The notes under the pieces are model-generated. The model saw only the letters and a list, made by a program, of their open reading frames with translations. It made no database searches and was not told where the DNA came from. A DNA stretch of 8,543 nt from Burkholderiales bacterium (lineage in GTDB: Bacteria > Pseudomonadota > Gammaproteobacteria > Burkholderiales > Burkholderiaceae): positions 1-8,543 of the forward strand of contig CANFNO010000084.1 of NCBI GenBank assembly GCA_947447845.1. The letters are read 5' to 3'. Shown here piece by piece: positions 1 through 7,952 of this stretch (its first letter is position 1; every line of letters begins with the position of its first letter). A program made the position numbers and the translations under genes.

Positions 1-1
1 C

Positions 2-1375
2 ATTTACTACCGCACGCCGCAGGCACCTCTGCCGGCTGATCTCGAGCAGATCGAGCAATCTGCCGCACTGGCCTGCATCGCCATTGAGAAAGATTCCGAG
101 GCGCAAAAGCTGCGCGACAGCGAGGAGCGATACCGCACGCTGGTGGAGTGGTCGCCAGACCCGGTGTTGGTACACCGGCAGGGCGTTGTTCTGTACGTCA
201 ACCCGTCAGCCGTCCGGATTTTTGGCGCCCGCGCGGCCGAAGATCTGGTGGGCAAACATACCGTTGAACTGATACACCCCGATTGCCGTGAAGAACAGTC
301 CGCGCGCATGGCTGCACTGATGCAGAACCTGACGGTCAAACCGATGGTGGAATCGCGCTTTCTGCGCTTGGACGGAAGCGCGTTTGACGTGGAGGTGCAA
401 GGCACCTCGATCGTTTACGAGGGTCAACCCGCCATCCATGTGGCCATGCGCGACATCTCCGAGCGCAAACTCGCCAAGGACAAGCTGAAGCTGGCGGCCT
501 GCGTGTTTAGCCACGCTCGCGAAGGCATTGCCATTACCGATGCCGCCACGTTGATCGTCGACGTAAACCAACCCTTCACCGACATTACCGGCTATTCGCG
601 TGAAGAGGTGCTGGGCACACAGCCTGGCCTATTCAAGAGTGGCCCCCATTCAGACGCCTATTTCGAAACCTTGTGGCAAGGCTTGCGTGAGCAGGGCCAC
701 TGGAGCGGCGAGATCTGGAGCAAGCGCAAGAACGGCGAAGCCTATGCGGAGCTGATCACCATCAGCGCTGTAACCGACACCCATGGCGTGGTGCAGAACT
801 ATGTGATTCTGTTCGTCGACATCACACCGATGAAGACCTACCAAAAGCAGCTTGAAAATTTGGCGCACTTTGACGCACTGACCATGCTGCCCAACCGCTT
901 GCTGCTGGAAGACCGGCTGCGCCAGGCCATGAGACAGAGCCAGCGACGCAAGCAATCGCTTGCCGTGGTGTTTCTGGATCTGGACGGTTTCAAGGCCGTG
1001 AATGACCAATACGGGCACGGCACGGGCGACGAGTTGCTGGTGGTCGTATCTCAGCGCATGAAGGGTGCCTTGCGCGATGGCGACACGCTGGCCCGCATTG
1101 GCGGTGATGAGTTTGTAGCCGTGCTGGTGGACCTGGAACAACCGGGCGACGCGGAACCTGTTTTGGAGCGACTGCTACTGGCCGCCGCCGACCCTGTCAC
1201 TTTGGGTGAAGCCGAGATTCGCGTGTCGGCCAGCATGGGCATTGCGGTCTATCCGCGCGACGGCACCCATGCTGATCTGCTGCTTCGGCGTGCCGACCAA
1301 TCCATGTATCTGGCCAAGCAGGCCGGACGCAACCGCTACCGCTTCTTCAGCGAATCCGGTCGGCTCAACACCTGA
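2..1375 (+). CDS. GAF-PAS-PAS-GGDEF diguanylate cyclase, 5' end missing
   Basis: The frame is open from base 2 to the TGA at 1373-1375, giving 457 visible residues; the true start lies left of the window. Residues about 1-33 (IYYRTPQAPLP, then a helix ending ACIAIEKD) look like the last strand and helix of a GAF domain. A short linker leads to PAS 1 (about 42-156, ending MRDISERK) and PAS 2 (about 165-277, with DITGYSREE and GEIWSKRKNGE). The GGDEF domain follows (about 284-450). Its active-site GGDEF is at residues 367-371 (bases 1100-1114), and RDGD lies five residues upstream, matching the inhibitory RxxD I-site. The substrate-region motif reads DALTMLPNR, with M where G is usual. The predicted reaction is 2 GTP to cyclic di-GMP, in the cytosol, controlled by the GAF/PAS sensors and by product inhibition. 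No membrane segment is visible in this part. A GTG at 143 lies inside PAS 1 and is not the start. The gene converges on the next one, 7 bases away. Confidence 0.93.
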   Translation: MYYRTPQAPLPADLEQIEQSAALACIAIEKDSEAQKLRDSEERYRTLVEWSPDPVLVHRQGVVLYVNPSAVRIFGARAAEDLVGKHTVELIHPDCREEQSARMAALMQNLTVKPMVESRFLRLDGSAFDVEVQGTSIVYEGQPAIHVAMRDISERKLAKDKLKLAACVFSHAREGIAITDAATLIVDVNQPFTDITGYSREEVLGTQPGLFKSGPHSDAYFETLWQGLREQGHWSGEIWSKRKNGEAYAELITISAVTDTHGVVQNYVILFVDITPMKTYQKQLENLAHFDALTMLPNRLLLEDRLRQAMRQSQRRKQSLAVVFLDLDGFKAVNDQYGHGTGDELLVVVSQRMKGALRDGDTLARIGGDEFVAVLVDLEQPGDAEPVLERLLLAAADPVTLGEAEIRVSASMGIAVYPRDGTHADLLLRRADQSMYLAKQAGRNRYRFFSESGRLNT

Positions 1376-1382
1376 AAAGCAC

Positions 1383-3482
1383 TTAGACGGCGGTACGCGG
1401 AACCAACGCCACTTCTTTCCAGTCGGGATCGTTTTCCCAAGCCTGCATCCAGGCTGGCAAGTTCGCCACGGGCATGGGCCTGGCAATGCCGTACCCCTGG
1501 GCCAATTCGCACCCCAGGTCCATCAGTGCCCGACCATGCGCCAGAGTCTCTACGCCTTCGGCAATCACACTGCGCTGAAGCTTGCGCATGATCCACAAAA
1601 TGCCGTCCAGTATCGACATGTTGTCCTGGTCCAGCAGCATATCGCGCACAAAGCTTTGATCGATCTTGACGATCGCTACGGGAAGCCGCTTCAGGTAGGT
1701 CAAAGACGAATAGCCGGTGCCAAAGTCATCCAGAGCAAAGTCGACGCCCAACAGCTTGCATTGCGCCACAAATCTGGCCACCTGCTCAAGGTCTTCCAGC
1801 GCGCTGGTTTCCAGTATTTCCAACTGCAAACTATTTGGCCGCAACCCTGGAAACTCCTGCATGCATGCATTCATGCGGGCAAAAAAATCCTGCTGCTGAA
1901 TTTGCATGGCACTGATGTTCACGCTGATGGGGATTAGCACCCCCTGTGCCTGCCACTCTGCCAATTGCACCAGTGCCTGGTGAATGACCCACTCACCGAC
2001 CTCCACCGATAGCCGGTGGTTTTCGATCAGGGGCAGGAACATGCCCGGCGCCAATAAGCCCTCAACCGGGTGCTGCCAGCGAATCAGCGCCTCAACCCCC
2101 ACCACGGCGCGGGTTTTCATGTTGACCTTGGGTTGGTAATGCAGAACAAACTCCCGGCTCTGCAACGCCATGCGTACACGCTCAAGACTGGCGTGGTGGC
2201 CGCGTGCCGTGCGGTCCTTTTCTGCATCAAACACGTGGTATCTATTTTTGCCGGACAACTTGGCCTGGTACATGGCCTGGTCGGCCTGACGCAACAGCTG
2301 GTCTGCGTCTACCTCTTCACTCTGCGGATAAAAGGTAACGCCCAGACTGGCCGTGACCTTGAGTGACAAGTTCCCCACATGCACCGGTTGCGAACAGACG
2401 GTGAGCAAGCGTGTCAGCGTCTGAAGACTGGCTAGCGCATCGGGGATATCCTGAAACACGGCAACAAACTCGTCGCCACCCAGGCGCGCCAGGGTATCGC
2501 CTTCACGCAGGCCCTCCTTCATGCGCTGCGCAAGGGCACGCAGCAGCAGGTCACCGGTCTGGTGACCATGCTGGTCATTGATGACCTTGAAGCCGTCCAA
2601 GTCCAGAAACACCACTGCCAACAGTTTGCTGCGCCGATGTGCCGCCATCATGGCCTGCTGCAATCGGTCGCCCAGCAAGGAGCGGTTGGCCAGGCCGGTG
2701 AGTTGGTCGCTGTAGGCCATCCTTTCGATCAACTGGGCCGCGTGTTTTTTCTCGCTGATGTCGCGAAACAAGACCTGATACATCAGCTGACCATCGAGCA
2801 AATTGACCAGCTTTACCGACACCTCGACATGCAGCAAATCTCCGTTAGCCGTACGGTAAATGGATTCAAAGTCATCGCGCCCGGTGGCCAAAATGCGCAG
2901 ACGCCTGGCCTCGATGGCTTCGAGGTCGTCCATCGCTTCGATGTCATAGACATGTAGGGTGAGTAGTTTCTCGGCCTCATGTTTCAGTTGCCGCAGAGCC
3001 TCCTGGTTGTGGCCGATGACCCGCAGTTCCGAGTCGACCAGCAACACACCTTCCGGCATTTGCTCAAACAGCGCCAGGTAGCGCTGGTGCGTGACGGCCG
3101 TCTCCATTTCGGACTGCTTGCGTCGGCTGATGTCCTGTATCACCGAAATGCCATAGGCCGGGCGACCGTCTGCGCCAAACACAATGCTGACCTGCAGTGC
3201 CACCCAGATGACGCTGCCATCTTTGCGCAGGTAGCGCTTCTCGGTTTCGTAGCCGCTGATCTTGCGCGACACCAACTGCTCCAAATGAACCAGGTCGCGT
3301 GCAAGGTCGTCCGGGTGGGTGATGCCTTGAAAGGTCAGTTCCAGCAACTCTTGCGCGCTGTAGCCGGTGATCTCACACAGCTTGCGGTTCACCCGCAGCC
3401 ACGCCCCCTGCAATGAGAGATGGGCCATGCCCACCGCCGCATTTTCAAAGCTTTGCTCAAAAATCAGGTCGGTTGTGGACAT
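1383..3482 (-). CDS. PAS-PAS-GGDEF-EAL c-di-GMP synthase/phosphodiesterase
   Basis: A 699-residue protein counted from the ATG at 3482. An in-frame TTG at 3491 would add three residues (MGH); I prefer ATG, although neither has a good ribosome site. Order: PAS 1 (about 4-120, ending QDISRRKQ), PAS 2 (about 132-245, ending FRDISEKK), GGDEF (about 253-420), EAL (about 430-675). GGDEF is at 335-339 with I-site REGD at 326-329. The EAL motif is at 464-466. Other expected metal and catalytic positions are present: N522 (SVNIS), the two glutamates of LEILET, DDFGTG at 585-590, K606 (VKIDQSF), E642 (AEGVET) and Q662 (AQGYG). LEILET departs from the usual LEITES only at the threonine. Both c-di-GMP synthesis and hydrolysis to pGpG are therefore possible; which dominates cannot be read from sequence. 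No transmembrane segment or receiver domain is seen, so it is probably cytosolic. It overlaps the upstream kinase gene by 19 bases and is probably its co-expressed output. Confidence 0.93.
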   Translation of the reverse strand: MSTTDLIFEQSFENAAVGMAHLSLQGAWLRVNRKLCEITGYSAQELLELTFQGITHPDDLARDLVHLEQLVSRKISGYETEKRYLRKDGSVIWVALQVSIVFGADGRPAYGISVIQDISRRKQSEMETAVTHQRYLALFEQMPEGVLLVDSELRVIGHNQEALRQLKHEAEKLLTLHVYDIEAMDDLEAIEARRLRILATGRDDFESIYRTANGDLLHVEVSVKLVNLLDGQLMYQVLFRDISEKKHAAQLIERMAYSDQLTGLANRSLLGDRLQQAMMAAHRRSKLLAVVFLDLDGFKVINDQHGHQTGDLLLRALAQRMKEGLREGDTLARLGGDEFVAVFQDIPDALASLQTLTRLLTVCSQPVHVGNLSLKVTASLGVTFYPQSEEVDADQLLRQADQAMYQAKLSGKNRYHVFDAEKDRTARGHHASLERVRMALQSREFVLHYQPKVNMKTRAVVGVEALIRWQHPVEGLLAPGMFLPLIENHRLSVEVGEWVIHQALVQLAEWQAQGVLIPISVNISAMQIQQQDFFARMNACMQEFPGLRPNSLQLEILETSALEDLEQVARFVAQCKLLGVDFALDDFGTGYSSLTYLKRLPVAIVKIDQSFVRDMLLDQDNMSILDGILWIMRKLQRSVIAEGVETLAHGRALMDLGCELAQGYGIARPMPVANLPAWMQAWENDPDWKEVALVPRTAV
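3464..3482 (-). other. 19-base gene overlap, probable translational coupling
   Basis: The ATG of the GGDEF-EAL gene (3480-3482) lies inside the last codons of the kinase gene, whose TGA is at 3464-3466. No convincing Shine-Dalgarno sequence precedes the ATG; the upstream bases read gttgaagattgggccac. Weak initiation plus overlap is what is expected when ribosomes ending the kinase reinitiate on the second gene, tying the amounts of the two proteins together. If the TTG at 3491 is used, the overlap grows to 28 bases and the conclusion stands. Confidence 0.6.
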
Positions 3483-6400
3483 GTGGCCCAATCTTCAACG
3501 GCGGCACAGGCGCGCAAAGCGCCTTCCATATCCAAGTCCTGCAGCGCCACCTCCAACGGTGACAAGAGCGCATCAGGTACGTCGGCCAGAACCGGCCGCA
3601 ACTCGGCAAATTTCTCCAATGCCGAAAGATCTTGCGCTAAAAGCAAGGGCTGTAACTCGGCCAATGCCCGGATCAGGGCCTGACCATCACCTGGCGGTGG
3701 CGCGGCCTGACGCAGGGCGGGCTGATCTGTGGCAAGAGAGAGCAGGGCCGCTTGCATGCTGGCGGCATCCTCCTTGGCAACGAATTCGACACGCGACCAA
3801 GCTGCCTGCAACGCGTCCTCGCCAGCGCCGGTTTTGCATAGTTTTTCCAGAACAGCGGCACTGTGTGACAAGTTTGTGGCGCCAAGCGTGGCGGCCGTTC
3901 CCTTAAGCGTGTGAGCCAGCAAGGTGGCCTGCTTCAACTCGCCTGAAAGTGCCGCATGGAGCCCGGACAGTTCTTCCGCAAGCGTATCCAAAAACTCGTG
4001 AGCCAAATGCAAATACAGATCCGTCATACCGCCCATGCGCGCCAGGGCTCCGGTCACATCCACCGCAAAGGCTTCGCCCTCGTTCGAGGCAGGTGCCGGC
4101 AACGGGGGAAACAAGGGCACCTGGCCATCTGCAGCCATTGCTTCCAACACGTTGAAGTCCGTCGCACGCAACAGGGTGTGCACCAGATGGTCAAGATCAA
4201 AAGGTTTGCCCACGTGCTCGTTCATACCTGCGGCCAAACACTCCGCGCGGTCAGTTGCCATGGCATTGGCCGTCATGGCAATGATGGGTAAGTCGGTCAG
4301 TTGCAGTTGCTTGCGCACCACCCGGGTCGCAGCAAAGCCATCCAGCACCGGCATCTGGATGTCCATCAACACAGCATCAAACTGCTGGCCGGAAACGGCC
4401 GCCGCGATCGCGTCAACACCCAGTTGACCATTGGCCGCCAGCGACACCAGGGCCCCTTCGGACATCAGCAATTCTTCTGCAACCTGCTGGTTGATCAGGT
4501 TGTCCTCCACTACCAGAAGGCGCATCCCGGACAGCCTGCGCTTGCCCGCACTGGTGCGCTGACTGCGGCGCACACCCGTACCCGAGCCGCTGGCGTCCTG
4601 CACCGCATCGAGCAGCATGGAGGCCGTCACCGGCTTCACCAGAAAGGCGTTGAGCAGGCTCTGCTCTTCCATCGTTCGCTGCTCCAACGACTCGCGGCTA
4701 TTGGCCGAAACCATGACCACCACCGGCTGATTTACCGACTTCGCGGTGTACAACGGGCGCAGTTGCCGGGTGGTGGCCCAGCCATCCATGCCGGGCATTT
4801 GCCAGTCCATATAAATGACGTCGAACGGTGCAGCCCCGATGTCAAAAGCATCCTGGATTTTGTCTAGCGCCGCTTCACCACTACCGACCGCTTCTGTGGG
4901 CCAGCCCCAGTTGCGCGTGGTGCGTGCCAGAATTTCGCGGGCCACCGGGTTGCTGTCCACAACCAGTACGTGGCGCGTGCCAATGGGCATCGAGCGCACG
5001 GACTGCAACGCGGGCGGCACCTGCGATACGCCTTGCATCGGCAAGGTGAAGGCGAAGGTGCTGCCCTCACCCAGCGCACTGGTTAGGCCCAGTTCGCCGC
5101 CCATCAACGCGACCAGGCGCTGGCTGATGGAAAGCCCCAGACCGGTCCCCCCGAACTTGCGCGTGGTGGAAGCTTCAGCCTGTGAAAAGCCGGTAAAAAT
5201 ATGCGCCTGATTTTCCGGTGCGATGCCAATGCCGGAGTCCTGCACCGAAAACTCGACTGCGCACAATTCCTCTTCGCGGTGCAGCAGGCGCACCGCAATC
5301 ACCACCTGACCCTGCGGGGTGAACTTGACTGCATTGCCACCCAGGTTGATCAGCACCTGCTGTAAACGCATGGAGTCGCCCACCAGAACGGCCGGTAACT
5401 CGGGGTCCACATCAAATAGCACCTCCACACCCTTGGTACCCAAGTTGCTGGAAAGGATGACGGCGAGGTCGCGCATCAAGCGATCCAGGCGGAAAGGTTG
5501 TGGGTCGAGCTTCATCTTGCCCGCCTCTACCTTGGAGAAATCAAGAATATCGTTTACCAACGCCAGCAGCGACTTGGCTGCGCCTTCCGTCTTTTCCGCG
5601 TAGTCGCGCTGGTGGCTGTTGAGTTCGGTATTGCGCAGCAATTTGAGCATGCCCAAAATGGCGTTCATGGGCGTGCGGATCTCATGGCTCATGTTGGCCA
5701 GGAATTGACCCTTGGACTGTGTCGCCAGTTCGGCCTTTTCACGCGCTTCCCGCAGTGAGAGTTCGACCTGTTTGCGCTCGGTGATGTCGGTGCGTATCGA
5801 GATGAACTTCTGGATTTGCCCATCCTCCCCCACAAAGGGGGCGATCATGCTGTCCACCCAATGCAGAGACCCGTCTTTAGCCCGGTTGCAAATTTCGCCG
5901 CGCCACGGCTCGCCGCTGCTGATCGTGCGCCACAGGTCGGCCCAAAAATCATTGGACTGAACGCCTGAGCGCAGCAAACTGTGGCTTTGACCGATCAACT
6001 CCTCACGGCTGTAACCACTGAGGCGACAAAACGCATCGTTGACCTCGGTGATGTTGCCCTTGGCGTCTGTGGTCGAGACGATGGCATGGGTTTGCACGGT
6101 GTTAAGCAAGGCACTGGCATCGCGAATCGCAGCTTCCATCTGCAGTTGGGCTTGTTTTTGAAGACTGATGTCCGTGCCGATTTCCATAAAGCCCACCAGC
6201 AAACCCTGCTTGTCGAAGGTGGGTTGAACTTCGGTGTCTGCCCAATACTCGCGCCCGTCTTTGGCTCGGTTGATTAGTTCAACCCGGCAAGATGTGCCCT
6301 GCCTTACGCTGTCCGTCAAAGCCTTAATCGCTTGCGGCGCACTTTTGCCAGACGACAGCAGCTCTCCAGGGGTTTTGCCAAATGCCTCGTCCAGCGTGTA

Positions 6401-7822
6401 GCCGGTAATCCTGACAAATCCCTGGTTGACCCACTGGATGCGCATGCCGCTATCGGCGATGGTCACGGCGTTGTCGGTATGCTGCACCACAAGCGCCAAG
6501 CGATTCAGTTCCGCCGTCATGGCATCCGCCAGCTTTTGGGCACGCAGTCTGCCCACCGCCAGCAACCACACGGCAATGGCCATCAGAAAACTCACCAGGG
6601 TGCCGCCCAGGCCCATGATCAACAAACTGGAACGGTCTTGTGCCGCTTCAAAATTCGCCGAACTGCTGGCGCGCAAGGTCAACACATGGCTGCCCACAAA
6701 AATCACTTTTTCGGCGACATATTTGCGCTTTACCAAGGGCTTGCGGTCTTTGCCCTGCGTTGCGACCGACAAAATGCCGTCGGCGTCAAACATAAGATTC
6801 TGGGGATCGGCGGTGGCACCATCGAAAAGTTCGAAATCCAGCATGTTGATGAAGTCGCCACCCAAGGACTTCAACAACTCTGAGGCCACCATCGGAACAT
6901 AAAGCAGACCGACCAAATCACGCTGGCGTTCGGTCAATGTTTTCGGGTCGGTACCTGTTTTGTAAACCGGTAAAAAATACAAAAAACCAGGGAAATATTG
7001 ATCGCCCAAAGCCAGCTGAATACGATCCGACAAGGTTGCTTCACCGGTCGCCACGGCATATTCGGCTGCCGCTCGGCGGCGACTCTCCTGGCCCAGGTCA
7101 AGCCCCAAGGCGACGCGATTTGGTTCCAGCGGTTCGATGTAACTCACGACGTACAGATCATCGGCAAACCCACCGGTTTTCACCGCGAAGTCTGGTGCAC
7201 CATCCGCGCGCTCCCGGGCCACAAAGGTGTCCAGATCCGCGCGTTGTACCCGCCGCACAAAGCCAAAACCCCGAATGCCGGGAAATTCGTTGGGTAAATC
7301 GCGCGATTGAACATAAGCCCGAAACGCACGGCGTTTGAAGTCAGGATTGGCCGCGATGGCACCGCGTGCGCCCCTGAGTCCATACACCGGTTGGTTAAGG
7401 CGCCGCACCACTTCGGCTTCCGTGCGCTCCACGCCCTGGTCAAAGCGCGATCGGCTGAGTCCGTCCAGATTGGAGCTTTGCCACCAGATGCCGCCTGCGG
7501 TAATCAACAAGCCAAGCGTTTGTGCAATGGCGGTCAGCAGAATGGCTAACGGGTAGTTACTTTTTCCTGGTATTGCTCTTGCGGCATTGTGTTGCTCGCT
7601 CTTGAGTGCCCGCATGAAGCGCCAGTAAACCGCAGGCCCGGACAAAAGCATCAGCAGAGCGACGTCCAACAGCCCTTCGCGCAGACTGTCTAAGCCCGGA
7701 GCGACGATGGGCAATATCAGCATGACGCCGACCTCGGCCAATGCCACCAGCAGCAGCACTTCCAGGAGCAAACGCTTCGGATTAAATTTCGTCTTCAAAG
7801 CTGGTATTTTTGTTGAACCCAC
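3464..7822 (-). CDS. CHASE-PAS-PAS hybrid histidine kinase with two REC and one Hpt domain
   Basis: A 1452-residue membrane sensor kinase. GTG at 7822 is the only start between the upstream in-frame TAA and the first membrane helix, and GGGAG precedes it. Hydrophobic segments lie at about 18-43, 51-67 and 92-115, then a CHASE domain (about 125-345) and a further helix (about 399-424), so CHASE should face the periplasm. Two PAS domains follow (about 441-555 and 570-685). HisKA carries MSHEIRTP with H713 (bases 5684-5686). The ATPase domain has N826/N830 (N box), DSGIGI at 862-867 and GGTGLGL at 891-897. REC1 (about 951-1070) has D1006, S1039 and K1063 but VDSN instead of an acidic pair. REC2 (about 1100-1215) is complete, with E1106-D1107, D1154, T1184 and K1206. 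Hpt has AHTLKGTAA with H1304, and about 90 helical residues follow. The architecture predicts an internal phosphorelay H713 to D1154 to H1304. The ligand and final acceptor are unknown; CHASE domains generally bind small molecules such as cytokinin-like compounds or peptides. The end overlaps the GGDEF-EAL gene. Confidence 0.95.
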   Translation of the reverse strand: MGSTKIPALKTKFNPKRLLLEVLLLVALAEVGVMLILPIVAPGLDSLREGLLDVALLMLLSGPAVYWRFMRALKSEQHNAARAIPGKSNYPLAILLTAIAQTLGLLITAGGIWWQSSNLDGLSRSRFDQGVERTEAEVVRRLNQPVYGLRGARGAIAANPDFKRRAFRAYVQSRDLPNEFPGIRGFGFVRRVQRADLDTFVARERADGAPDFAVKTGGFADDLYVVSYIEPLEPNRVALGLDLGQESRRRAAAEYAVATGEATLSDRIQLALGDQYFPGFLYFLPVYKTGTDPKTLTERQRDLVGLLYVPMVASELLKSLGGDFINMLDFELFDGATADPQNLMFDADGILSVATQGKDRKPLVKRKYVAEKVIFVGSHVLTLRASSSANFEAAQDRSSLLIMGLGGTLVSFLMAIAVWLLAVGRLRAQKLADAMTAELNRLALVVQHTDNAVTIADSGMRIQWVNQGFVRITGYTLDEAFGKTPGELLSSGKSAPQAIKALTDSVRQGTSCRVELINRAKDGREYWADTEVQPTFDKQGLLVGFMEIGTDISLQKQAQLQMEAAIRDASALLNTVQTHAIVSTTDAKGNITEVNDAFCRLSGYSREELIGQSHSLLRSGVQSNDFWADLWRTISSGEPWRGEICNRAKDGSLHWVDSMIAPFVGEDGQIQKFISIRTDITERKQVELSLREAREKAELATQSKGQFLANMSHEIRTPMNAILGMLKLLRNTELNSHQRDYAEKTEGAAKSLLALVNDILDFSKVEAGKMKLDPQPFRLDRLMRDLAVILSSNLGTKGVEVLFDVDPELPAVLVGDSMRLQQVLINLGGNAVKFTPQGQVVIAVRLLHREEELCAVEFSVQDSGIGIAPENQAHIFTGFSQAEASTTRKFGGTGLGLSISQRLVALMGGELGLTSALGEGSTFAFTLPMQGVSQVPPALQSVRSMPIGTRHVLVVDSNPVAREILARTTRNWGWPTEAVGSGEAALDKIQDAFDIGAAPFDVIYMDWQMPGMDGWATTRQLRPLYTAKSVNQPVVVMVSANSRESLEQRTMEEQSLLNAFLVKPVTASMLLDAVQDASGSGTGVRRSQRTSAGKRRLSGMRLLVVEDNLINQQVAEELLMSEGALVSLAANGQLGVDAIAAAVSGQQFDAVLMDIQMPVLDGFAATRVVRKQLQLTDLPIIAMTANAMATDRAECLAAGMNEHVGKPFDLDHLVHTLLRATDFNVLEAMAADGQVPLFPPLPAPASNEGEAFAVDVTGALARMGGMTDLYLHLAHEFLDTLAEELSGLHAALSGELKQATLLAHTLKGTAATLGATNLSHSAAVLEKLCKTGAGEDALQAAWSRVEFVAKEDAASMQAALLSLATDQPALRQAAPPPGDGQALIRALAELQPLLLAQDLSALEKFAELRPVLADVPDALLSPLEVALQDLDMEGALRACAAVEDWATCPQPT

Positions 7823-7826
7823 GTTG

Positions 7827-7832
7827 CTCCCT
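7827..7832 (-). promoter_or_regulatory. Ribosome binding site of the kinase gene, inside a palindrome
   Basis: Read on the minus strand, AGGGAG sits four bases before the GTG at 7822. It is the best Shine-Dalgarno match near this start and supports GTG initiation, though the spacer is on the short side. The site is half of the near-palindrome GCTCCAGGGAGC (7826-7837). If that folded in the mRNA it would hide the site, but a two-base loop is too tight for the full five-pair stem, so structural control is only a possibility. Confidence 0.5.
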
Positions 7833-7879
7833 GGAGCGGCTTCTACCCGGTCATATGCGTGACCTTAGGGCAGATGCGC

Positions 7880-7908
7880 AGTGTACTGTCCCTTCCCAGG
7901 GCTGAACA
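7880..7908 (-). promoter_or_regulatory. Weak candidate sigma-70 promoter for the kinase operon
   Basis: On the minus strand, TGTTCA (7903-7908) and TACACT (7880-7885) are separated by 17 bases. They match the -35 and -10 consensus at 3 of 6 and 4 of 6 positions. A transcript from here would begin near 7873 and have a leader of about 50 bases. The match is poor and was picked by eye. Transcription could equally read through from the dihydroorotase-family gene, which runs the same way and ends at 7960. Confidence 0.2.
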
Positions 7909-7930
7909 TGCGTAACAACGAGTACCCCCC

Positions 7931-7952
7931 GGCGCCGCTGCTCCACGGCGCC
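7931..7952 (-). terminator. GC-rich hairpin downstream of the dihydroorotase-family gene
   Basis: GGCGCCG and CGGCGCC form a perfect seven-pair stem around an eight-base loop, starting eight bases after the TGA of the dihydroorotase-family gene (7960-7962). The position suits transcript termination or 3'-end protection. On the minus strand it is followed by a run of six G rather than T, so it is not a standard intrinsic terminator and may only weaken read-through into the kinase gene. Confidence 0.35.

Noticed and set aside
143..145. GTG as the start of the diguanylate cyclase
   Set aside because: It falls within the first helix of PAS 1 (RTLVEWSPD), and the same frame continues upstream through a GAF-like ending to the window edge.
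7..405. Minus-strand open frame of 132 codons at the left edge
   Set aside because: It is antisense to the GAF/PAS coding region, serine- and arginine-rich as frame shadows often are, and matches no family I recognise.
1857..1876. Repeated GCATGCATGC-like run
   Set aside because: It is a short stretch within EAL-domain codons (for MNACMQEF) and not part of an array or a known site.
1206..1937. Plus-strand open frame of 243 codons spanning the ends of the two convergent genes
   Set aside because: It overlaps the GGDEF domain in another frame and the EAL domain in antisense; its composition is a frame shadow and no family is recognisable.
3489..3491. TTG as the start of the GGDEF-EAL gene
   Set aside because: An ATG three codons later is a stronger start and the extra residues add nothing to the PAS domain. 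It cannot be ruled out, as neither start has a clear ribosome site.
6332..6883. Plus-strand open frame of 183 codons inside the kinase gene
   Set aside because: It lies wholly antisense to firmly identified CHASE/PAS coding sequence, has no recognisable domain, and long antisense frames are expected in GC-rich genes.
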